From contig JAIXPM010000440.1 in assembly GCA_027486275.1 (NCBI GenBank), positions 1 to 6,009 on the forward strand: 6,009 bases of DNA. The letters run 5' to 3'. The translations under genes and the position numbers were made by a program. This DNA is from Sphingomonadales bacterium (lineage in GTDB: Bacteria; Pseudomonadota; Alphaproteobacteria; Sphingomonadales; Sphingomonadaceae). Positions 1 to 4,519 of the stretch are shown in pieces. Numbering within the stretch: position 1 is the first letter of the stretch; the number at the start of each line of letters is the position of its first letter. The notes below the pieces were generated by a model. That model ran no database searches, was not told the origin of the DNA, and was given only the letters and a program-made list of their open reading frames with translations.

Positions 1-137
1 CCATTGGCCAAGGCCGGCAGATGATCTTCGAGGCTGTCCGGCGTTTTCGGCCCCGGGTGCACGGCCAGACCCGCCGGCTTGTCGATGATCACGACGTCGC
101 GGCTGTCAAACAGGATGGGGAAGGGGAAGTCGTTCAA
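1..137 (-). CDS. RluA-family pseudouridine synthase, N-terminal part (partial)
   Basis: The minus strand from a TTG codon at 137-135 reads 45 codons to the left edge, so the gene is cut by the window. The product contains ILFDSRDVVIIDKPAGLAVH, which matches the N-terminal strand of the RluA/RluC/RluD catalytic domain, where 'vvvidKPaGlvvHpG' is the family hallmark. These enzymes isomerise specific uridines of rRNA or tRNA to pseudouridine in the cytoplasm. The catalytic Asp motif (HRLD) would lie further left and is not visible, so the exact subfamily cannot be decided. TTG is the best start I see: the nearest upstream ATG is in another frame and soon hits a stop. The frame stays open upstream, and the only Shine-Dalgarno-like bases (GGA) are rather far from the TTG. 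The gene is divergent from the flagellin gene and need not be functionally linked to it. Confidence 0.82.
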   Translation of the reverse strand, partial: MNDFPFPILFDSRDVVIIDKPAGLAVHPGPKTPDSLEDHLPALAN

Positions 138-161
138 ATCAGGACCATTTCCAAACGCGTT

Positions 162-188
162 TAAGCGATATTCAGCCTGTGCCGTTTC
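162..188 (+). promoter_or_regulatory. candidate sigma-28 (FliA) flagellar promoter
   Basis: TAAG at 162-165, a 15-base spacer and GCCGTTTC at 181-188 resemble the flagellar sigma-28 consensus TAAA-N15-GCCGATAA. The spacing is exact, three of four bases match at -35, and the GCCG core is intact at -10. The rest of the -10 box fits poorly. It would give a 5' leader of roughly 45 bases before the flagellin ATG. The position directly upstream of a flagellin gene supports the call. Motif matching by eye in GC-rich DNA is the main weakness. Confidence 0.38.
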
Positions 189-226
189 CAGTGCAGCGCC
201 CCGCACCTTCTGCGGCGGCGGGAAGC

Positions 227-231
227 GGGAG
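227..231 (+). promoter_or_regulatory. ribosome binding site of flagellin gene
   Basis: GGGAG lies ten bases before the ATG at 242. It decides the start: the frame is open back to an ATG at 179, but the 21 residues that start would add are Pro/Ala-rich and unlike any flagellin, whereas the protein from 242 begins MTVINTNISALTAQ, the canonical flagellin N-terminus. Confidence 0.65.
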
Positions 232-241
232 TAAACCCAAG

Positions 242-2416
242 ATGACTGTGATCAACACCAACATCAGCGCGCTGACCGCCCAGAATGCGCAGCGCAGTGC
301 CAATAACATGATGGGCCTTGCGATGCAGCGCCTCTCGACCGGCCAACGCATCAACAGCGCCAAGGACGATGCCGCCGGCCTCGCCATCAGCCAGAAGATG
401 ACCGCCGATGTCCGCGGCCTCGCGGTCGCAATGCGCAACGCCGGCGACGGCATCAGCATGGCGCAGACGGCGGAAAGCGCCATGGGCGAAGTCACCAACA
501 TGCTGCAGCGCATGCGCGAACTGGCCGTGCAGTCGGCCAACGGCACGCTGACCGGCATCGATCGTCAGGCCGTGCAGGCCGAAGTCCGTCAGTTGATCGG
601 CGAAGTCGACAATATCGGCGTACGCACCAACTTCAACGGCCGCCGCCTGCTGGATGGTTCGGCCCAGAATGTCCGCCTGCAAACCGGCAGCCGCGCCGGC
701 GAAACCGTGGCGTTCAGCCTGTCCTCCACCCGGGCGCGTGATCTCGGCCTTGGCTCCAGCCCGGCGCTGTCAGCCTCGGGCGCCTTCGAAGCCACCGCTG
801 CCAACCTGGGTGCCAACCAGGCCCTGCAGGCCGGCGATCTGGTGATCAACGGTGTCACCATCGGCTCGTCGCTGTCATCGGATGACAGCCTGTCGTCAGG
901 CAACAAGGCGGCTTCGGCCGTCGCCAAGGCCGCCGCCATCAACCGCGCCACCGCCCAGACCGGCGTGCGTGCCGTGGTCGGCCAGACGGTGATGACCGGT
1001 TCCGCCATGACCGCCGCCGCGCTGACCGGCACCGTGACGATCAACGGTGTCACCACCGCCTCGGTGGCGACAACCACCGACGCCGCCGAAAGCCGCCGCC
1101 TGGTGCGCGATGCCATCAACGCCATTTCCGGCCAGACCGGCGTTCGCGCTGTCGACACCGGTGACACCAATGGCGGCATCCGCCTTGAAGCCGATGACGG
1201 CCGCAACATCGAAGTGGCGGTGACCACGCTGACGGCTGCGGCCACCGGCCTGAAAGTTGGCGCCCAATCGGGCAGCTTCAGCCTGGAAAGCACCAATGGT
1301 CAGCCGATCGAAATCAGCTCGGCCAACAGCGCCAGCGCCCGCATCAGCCGGGCTGGCCTGGCCGCCGGCACCTTCGAGCGCGGCGTTTCCACGGTAAGCA
1401 CCGATGCCCGCGCCGTAGCCGTGGATGCCGCCGGCATCCGCAACCTCAACAACGGTGATCTCAGCATCAACGGCGTCGCCATCAGGGCCGCCGCCGCGGC
1501 TGATGATAATGTCTCCTCCACGGTGGCGGCGTCCTCGTCCAAGTCGGCCAGCGCCATCTCCATCGCCGCGGCCATCAATGCCGCTTCGGCACAGACCGGC
1601 GTTTCGGCGGTTGCCAATGATGTGACGCTCACCGCAAGCACCACGGCCACCACGCTCACCGGCACCGGCGCGTCGGTCACCATCAACGGTGTCGCCATCA
1701 CCATCGAAGGCCTGGCCACCACCGATACGGCCCAGGCCCGCCGCGAAAAGGTCGCCGCTGCCATCAACAACTTCGGCGGCATGACCGGCGTGACGGCCAG
1801 CGACAATGGCTTGGGCGGCCTGGATCTGACCGCTGCCGATGGTCGCAACCTGTCGGTCGCCATCGTCGCCGGCGGCGCCACCGCGGCTGAGCTGGGCCTG
1901 GGCGGCACTTCGGTGAAGGGCTCCGGATCGGCTTACACCATCGCGGCCACGGCGGCGACGGCGGAAACCGCCTATGGCACGGTGCGGCTGGAATCGGCCA
2001 AGGCCATCGATGTGCGCGCTGGCAGCCAGGCCTTTGCCGCGGCGTCGAACTTCACGGCGCTGGGCTTCGAGGAAAACAGCTACGGCGCCTCCGCTGGTGG
2101 CCTGCGCATCTCGGATATCGACGTGTCGACTGCCGATGGTGCCACCGCTGCCCTGGATGCCATCGATACGGCGCTGAACAGCGTCAACCTCGATCGCGCC
2201 AACATCGGTGCCGTGCAGAACCGGCTGGAAGCGGCGGTGAACAACCTGTCGTCGAACAGCACCAACCTGCAAGCGTCGCGCAGCCGGATCCAGGATACGG
2301 ATTTTGCGACGGAATCGACCAACCTGGCCAAGAACCAGGTGCTCAGCCAGGCCGCGCAGGCGATGCTTGCCCGGGCCAACCAGTCAGCCCAGCAGGTCAC
2401 GCAGCTGCTGCAGTAA
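242..2416 (+). CDS. fliC: flagellin, long form with duplicated Flagellin_IN modules
   Basis: This is the flagellar filament subunit of 724 aa, exported through the flagellar type III apparatus and polymerised outside the cell. Residues 1 to about 150 form the N-terminal D0/D1 helices (MTVINTNISALTAQ, RLSTGQRINSAKDDAAGLAI, NFNGRRLLDG). Residues from about 635 to 724 form the C-terminal D1/D0 (RSRIQDTDFATE, ending QQVTQLLQ). The middle, about 480 residues, is Ala/Thr/Ser/Gly-rich. It contains four Flagellin_IN-like motifs, with ING cores near residues 203, 268, 410 and 482, each followed by AAIN/DAIN/AAIN and TGV[RST]A. I see no Cys or Trp. Many alphaproteobacterial flagellins are only about 270-400 aa, so this one has an expanded surface domain. 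The gene has its own candidate promoter and terminator and appears monocistronic. No other flagellar gene is in the window. Family assignment is very secure; the symbol is generic. Confidence 0.96.
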   Translation: MTVINTNISALTAQNAQRSANNMMGLAMQRLSTGQRINSAKDDAAGLAISQKMTADVRGLAVAMRNAGDGISMAQTAESAMGEVTNMLQRMRELAVQSANGTLTGIDRQAVQAEVRQLIGEVDNIGVRTNFNGRRLLDGSAQNVRLQTGSRAGETVAFSLSSTRARDLGLGSSPALSASGAFEATAANLGANQALQAGDLVINGVTIGSSLSSDDSLSSGNKAASAVAKAAAINRATAQTGVRAVVGQTVMTGSAMTAAALTGTVTINGVTTASVATTTDAAESRRLVRDAINAISGQTGVRAVDTGDTNGGIRLEADDGRNIEVAVTTLTAAATGLKVGAQSGSFSLESTNGQPIEISSANSASARISRAGLAAGTFERGVSTVSTDARAVAVDAAGIRNLNNGDLSINGVAIRAAAAADDNVSSTVAASSSKSASAISIAAAINAASAQTGVSAVANDVTLTASTTATTLTGTGASVTINGVAITIEGLATTDTAQARREKVAAAINNFGGMTGVTASDNGLGGLDLTAADGRNLSVAIVAGGATAAELGLGGTSVKGSGSAYTIAATAATAETAYGTVRLESAKAIDVRAGSQAFAAASNFTALGFEENSYGASAGGLRISDIDVSTADGATAALDAIDTALNSVNLDRANIGAVQNRLEAAVNNLSSNSTNLQASRSRIQDTDFATESTNLAKNQVLSQAAQAMLARANQSAQQVTQLLQ
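833..1360 (+). repeat. flagellin internal module 1 (two Flagellin_IN motifs)
   Basis: This encodes residues 198-373 of the flagellin. The order is GDLVINGVTIG, an AAAIN helix, TGVRAV, a second VTINGVT, DAIN, GVRAV, then LEADDGRNIEVAV and a SLEST segment. The same order recurs in module 2, so the pair looks like an internal duplication that has diverged. The motifs are typical of the surface-exposed D2/D3 part of flagellins. Confidence 0.7.
1454..2068 (+). repeat. flagellin internal module 2 (two Flagellin_IN motifs)
   Basis: This encodes residues 405-609. It has the same order as module 1: GDLSINGVAI, AAAIN, TGVSAV, VTINGVAITI, AAAIN, TGVTA, then TAADGRNLSVAI and a VRLES segment. It is somewhat longer than module 1 because of insertions near AELGLGG and the Ala/Thr stretch at about residues 567-577. 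A linker (about residues 374-404) separates the two modules. Confidence 0.7.
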
Positions 2417-2430
2417 GGCGGGAGGGCCAT

Positions 2431-2446
2431 CCCCCAGCGATGGGGG
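2431..2446 (+). other. GNRA-capped hairpin in flagellin 3' UTR
   Basis: CCCCCA (2431-2436) pairs perfectly with TGGGGG (2441-2446) around a GCGA loop, a GNRA tetraloop. It begins 14 bases after the flagellin stop codon and is separate from the terminator stem. There is no T-run after it, so it is not itself a terminator. An mRNA-stabilising role against 3' exonucleases is a guess. Confidence 0.5.
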
Positions 2447-2454
2447 CTCGTCAG

Positions 2455-2494
2455 GAGGGGCGGCGCCGGCAAAGCGTCGCCCCTCGTTTCTTTT
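2455..2494 (+). terminator. intrinsic terminator of flagellin gene
   Basis: The arm at 2455-2466 (GAGGGGCGGCGC) pairs over 12 base pairs with 2474-2485 (GCGTCGCCCCTC), with one G-U pair and a seven-base loop. It is followed by GTTTCTTTT. This is a textbook Rho-independent terminator on the plus strand, 38 bases after the stop codon, well suited to a highly expressed gene. Confidence 0.88.
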
Positions 2495-2546
2495 GTCTGT
2501 CTGACATCCGATCCAGAATCCTTGCTGGTGAATGAGGCCGGCAGGG

Positions 2547-2741
2547 ATGGGTCGGGCCCTGTCGGTGGATCTGCGCGAACGAGTGATTGCGGCGATCGAC
2601 TGCAGGCCCTCCTGCCGGGCAGCGGTGAAACGCTTCGGGGTGAGCGCTGCGAGCGCAATCAGCTGGCGGCCGCTGACGTTGCCCACGGGCAAGGTGTTGC
2701 CAGGCCGCCCGGGCCGTAACTCTCGTTCGGGACTGATCGAA
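2547..2741 (+). pseudogene. IS630-family transposase, N-terminal fragment
   Basis: From an ATG at 2547 the plus strand reads MGRALSVDLRERVIAAID, then RAAVKRFGVSAASAISW and PTGKVLPGRPG. This is the helix-turn-helix N-terminus typical of IS630-type transposases ('ALSVDLReRVvaAi...aAarFgVS.sSAirW'). Only about 65 residues of a usual 300-plus remain. The DDE catalytic domain is absent and the frame runs into the 3' end of the neighbouring minus-strand gene. The part after SAISW is already degenerate, so this is a dead remnant. I could not identify terminal inverted repeats. A related, oppositely oriented fragment lies at 4305-4353. Confidence 0.75.
2642..2690 (+). repeat. inverted repeat copy A (IS630 segment)
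   Basis: These 49 bases match the reverse complement of 4305-4353 at 44 of 49 positions by hand alignment. The segment falls inside the helix-turn-helix coding part of the IS630 fragment (SAASAI-W). The two copies face each other across 1.6 kb containing two genes. Confidence 0.85.
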
Positions 2742-2752
2742 AACCGCTCTAA

Positions 2753-3577
2753 TCAGCTCTTTTCGCGTGCCTTTGCGACTGCGCTCTGCAACGCTTCATA
2801 TTCGAGCGCCCCCTCGATGACCTGATCGCCAATGATAAACGTTGGCGTGCCGTTGAAACCGATCTGCTGCATCACGGCAAGGTTGCGTTCGATCTCTTGC
2901 CGGGCTTGTAGCGACACGGCGAAACTGCGGGCTGCGGCAATGTCCAGCCCCGCCGTCTGCGCTGCGGCGGCTATGTTGGCGTCATCCGCTCGCCCACGGG
3001 CAAACAGCGCGTCGTGGAACAGTTCGTGCTTACCCTGCCGTGCCGCGGCAATCGCCCACAAAGCAGCCAATCGGCTCGTTGGGCTCAGAATAGGCAATTC
3101 TCGATAGACAAGGTGAATGTTGCCGTCACTCTTCAACAAACGCTTCATAACGGGCAGGCTCGCCCGGCAGTAACCGCAATTATAGTCATAAAACTCGACG
3201 ATCGTTACGTCGCCGTTGGGATTGCCAGCTTCCGCGCCTGGGAAAGGCTTGGTGAGTTCATTTCTGACCGCAGACAGCCGCTCAGCAACTTGGCGCTGAT
3301 TGAAGATGGCAACAGCATCGTTGATGATCTCTGGATTTTCAAGGATGTAGGCCTTCACCAGCGATTCTGTCGCTTTGCGCTCCGCAGGTGACATGCCTGC
3401 CGCCGCGACAGCTTCATCGGCAGACTTGGTTGCGTCCGCCGCGGTTCGTGTGCCGCCAACAGGGTTAACCGGGGCAGGCGTTGGCCAGAGAATGTCGGCC
3501 GCTAACGCAACCACTATAGCCAAGCCTGCAATAAGCGCGACAATGATCGTCCGGCGATTTCGAAATTTTTCAATCAT
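2753..3577 (-). CDS. DsbA-family thiol:disulfide oxidoreductase, membrane-anchored
   Basis: This is a 274-aa protein. Residues 9-30 form an uncleaved-looking hydrophobic anchor preceded by basic residues (KFRNRR), so the enzyme should face the periplasm. A Pro/Ala linker follows. Residues 70-110 (ESLVKAYILENPEIINDAV, then NQRQ) resemble the N-terminal helical segment of ScsC/DsbG-like DsbA relatives. The thioredoxin fold starts near 121: VTIVEFYDYNCGYC places the CXXC active site (CGYC) at 134-137, and GTPTF puts the conserved cis-proline at 245. The helical insert typical of DsbA lies between them. The enzyme should make or isomerise disulfides in exported proteins. No DsbB or DsbD partner is visible. 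The ATG at 3577 has only a weak ribosome site. The 3' end abuts the IS630 remnant, with no clear terminator. Base composition is visibly less GC-rich than the flagellin gene. Oxidase versus isomerase cannot be decided from sequence. Confidence 0.92.
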   Translation of the reverse strand: MIEKFRNRRTIIVALIAGLAIVVALAADILWPTPAPVNPVGGTRTAADATKSADEAVAAAGMSPAERKATESLVKAYILENPEIINDAVAIFNQRQVAERLSAVRNELTKPFPGAEAGNPNGDVTIVEFYDYNCGYCRASLPVMKRLLKSDGNIHLVYRELPILSPTSRLAALWAIAAARQGKHELFHDALFARGRADDANIAAAAQTAGLDIAAARSFAVSLQARQEIERNLAVMQQIGFNGTPTFIIGDQVIEGALEYEALQSAVAKAREKS

Positions 3578-3768
3578 TTACTCGGGTTAGCGGCCTCCCG
3601 GCCATTCCGCAAGTGTCGCCCAGCGGCGTGCTTTGCTGAAATTCGGCGTGAGGCTTTGTCAGAATAGACGCGCGCTTCAGCAACGTTTTTTAGGACCGCC
3701 AGTCGGTGCGGTTGCTTTGACAGTACCTGCCGCCGCGATGTGTGCGCCCCGGCGGGGGACGCTTGGCT
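3578..3768. other. intergenic region upstream of DsbA-like gene
   Basis: This lies between the DsbA-like start and the terminator of the upstream small gene. Because a terminator precedes it, the DsbA-like gene needs its own promoter here. On the minus strand the only weak candidate I found is TTGCGG, a 17-base gap and TAACCC close to the start codon, which is too poor to call. I see no convincing gene. Confidence 0.4.
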
Positions 3769-3769
3769 G

Positions 3770-3812
3770 TGAAAATGAAAAAGCCGCCCCGGGGTTGTCT
3801 TCCGGGGCGGCT
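3770..3812 (-). terminator. intrinsic terminator of the small secreted-protein gene
   Basis: Read on the minus strand, AGCCGCCCCGG (3812-3802) pairs perfectly over 11 bp with CCGGGGCGGCT (3792-3782) around a nine-base loop. It is followed immediately by TTTTTCATTTTC. There is no T-run on the plus-strand side, so it acts on minus-strand transcripts. It lies about 50 bases after the stop codon of the gene at 3864 and should insulate it from the DsbA-like gene. Confidence 0.9.
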
Positions 3813-3863
3813 CAATTGCAAGTTGGAAGGCGGAAAGGCCGCCTCCAACTAACGCAGGGTCCA

Positions 3864-4223
3864 TTACCTCTTGGTGCAGGTCAAAAATCCGTTGGAATTT
3901 CCGAGCTCACGGCAAGTTTGCGTCTGGATCTTGGGAGCCCCACCGCCGCTGCCATTGTTTGTCGAAATTGGATAGGGCGCGCGCTGCACATATTGTCCTG
4001 AGTTATCTTTGCATGCTGCCTTGACTTCGTGGCCATAAATCCAGGTGGTTGAGCTTCGGCTTGCGCACCCAGGCCCGGTAACTTGAATGTCTTTGCACGA
4101 GTTCTTGAAAGATCCGCCAACTGTCATGCACGCCTGCTGGGCGTTTGCGGTGCTGCTGATAAATGATGCGCAGGCGATCGCCGCTGCGAGTACAATTTTA
4201 CTCACGCTTAATTTTCTCACCAT
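3864..4223 (-). CDS. small secreted six-cysteine protein, cyanovirin-N (CVNH)-like
   Basis: This is a 119-aa protein with a clear Sec signal peptide: basic start, hydrophobic core VLAAAIACASFI, probable cleavage after STANA at residue 28. The mature part of about 91 aa has six cysteines (32, 43, 53, 71, 104, 116). The pattern GGSFKNSCKDIQV, then VKAACKDNSGQYV, then CRELGNSNGFLTC resembles cyanovirin-N homology / mannan-binding lectin modules ('sf..sC.di.v...L.A.Crd..G.yv...c..i.N.nG.L.C'). A 15-20 residue insert with an extra Cys sits before the VKAAC strand. CVNH proteins bind high-mannose glycans, but sugar-binding residues cannot be judged here. The start may instead be the GTG at 4205, which keeps a 22-aa signal peptide and has GGTGAG ten bases upstream. 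The predicted transcription start would leave the ATG at 4223 with only about eight bases of leader. The gene is certain as a secreted protein; the lectin assignment is moderate. Confidence 0.8.
   Translation of the reverse strand: MVRKLSVSKIVLAAAIACASFISSTANAQQACMTVGGSFKNSCKDIQVTGPGCASRSSTTWIYGHEVKAACKDNSGQYVQRAPYPISTNNGSGGGAPKIQTQTCRELGNSNGFLTCTKR
4216..4221 (-). promoter_or_regulatory. ribosome binding site favouring a GTG start at 4205
   Basis: GGTGAG on the minus strand overlaps the apparent ATG start at 4223 and stands ten bases before an in-frame GTG at 4205-4203. The ATG itself has no purine-rich site upstream. This supports translation from the GTG, shortening the signal peptide n-region to MSK. 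Confidence 0.45.
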
Positions 4224-4237
4224 TTACTAAGATATTG

Positions 4238-4266
4238 TTTTTAAAACGATTTTTTATCTATGTCAA
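4238..4266 (-). promoter_or_regulatory. sigma-70-type promoter of the small secreted-protein gene
   Basis: On the minus strand, TTGACA (4266-4261) is a perfect -35 box. A 17-base AT-rich spacer follows, then TAAAAA (4243-4238), matching four of six TATAAT positions. Transcription would begin near 4231. The whole stretch is strikingly AT-rich compared with its surroundings. This is the best promoter in the window. Confidence 0.68.
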
Positions 4267-4278
4267 TCGACAATTGAC
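4262..4278. promoter_or_regulatory. palindrome overlapping the -35 box, candidate operator
   Basis: GTCAAT (4262-4267) and ATTGAC (4273-4278) form a perfect 6-bp inverted repeat with a five-base centre, CGACA. It covers most of the -35 hexamer of the promoter above. A repressor dimer bound here would block RNA polymerase. No regulator gene is visible in the window, so the protein is unknown. A chance palindrome in AT-rich DNA is possible. Confidence 0.4.
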
Positions 4279-4304
4279 GTGCCGTCCCCTGACCGAGAGC
4301 CACC

Positions 4305-4353
4305 GCGCGTGCGCAACGTCAGCTGCCGCCAGCGGATTGCGCTCGCGGCGCTC
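4305..4353 (-). pseudogene. IS630-family transposase fragment (inverted copy B)
   Basis: On the minus strand this reads SAASAIRWRQLTLRT, the end of the helix-turn-helix and the start of the linker of an IS630 transposase. It matches 2642-2690 in inverted orientation at 44 of 49 bases. Similarity stops abruptly at 4353/4354, where an unrelated IS3-type scrap begins, so the 5' part of this transposase was lost at that junction. Beyond 4305 it degenerates into the promoter region of the small gene. Confidence 0.7.
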
Positions 4354-4355
4354 GC

Positions 4356-4400
4356 ATGGGCGTTGGTGAACTGCGGCGCATGAAGCAGCTCGCGGAGGAG
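4356..4400 (+). pseudogene. IS3-family OrfA fragment
   Basis: The plus strand reads MGVGELRRMKQLAEE, which resembles the start of the leucine-zipper part of IS3-type OrfA proteins ('GmgvselrRLkqLeeEN.rLkrlvadl'). The likeness stops after 15 residues; the continuation (YPGHSQRV and on) does not fit. It is only a short relic, and a chance match is possible, but its sharp junction with IS630 sequence on the left favours a real remnant. Confidence 0.45.
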
Positions 4401-4519
4401 TATCCGGGGCACTCTCAACGCGTCGCAGCGAGGTGGCGCAGCACATCGAGCAGGCGAGCTCCGCCCGACATGGATGTGATGCGCTTACCGCGATCCGCCA
4501 TCACCGCGGCAGCCGGCGG
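4401..4519. other. unassigned stretch downstream of the exoprotein gene
   Basis: I found no convincing gene, promoter or intrinsic terminator in these bases. An imperfect hairpin (GTGATG at 4476-4481 with CATCAC at 4499-4504) lacks a T-run. The stretch is probably more decayed insertion-sequence material. Confidence 0.35.

Noticed and set aside
179..241. In-frame ATG at 179 extending the flagellin by 21 residues
   Set aside because: The extension is Pro/Ala-rich and non-flagellin, while MTVINTN at 242 is the canonical N-terminus with GGGAG at proper distance.
161..2272. Several long minus-strand open frames opposite the flagellin gene
   Set aside because: They are antisense shadows of a GC-rich gene with strong codon bias. 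None shows a recognisable domain, and the flagellin match is unequivocal.
3695..3711. Small hairpin ACCGC/GCGGT near a T-run
   Set aside because: The stem is only 5 bp, and the T-run lies on the wrong side for a terminator on either strand.
3574..3864. 96-codon minus-strand frame overlapping the DsbA-like start by ATGA
   Set aside because: The overlap suggests translational coupling, but the frame runs through the intrinsic terminator at 3770-3812 and encodes no recognisable protein.
4476..4504. Inverted repeat GTGATG/CATCAC after the exoprotein stop codon
   Set aside because: Six pairs around a 17-base loop and no T-run on the minus strand; not enough for a terminator call.
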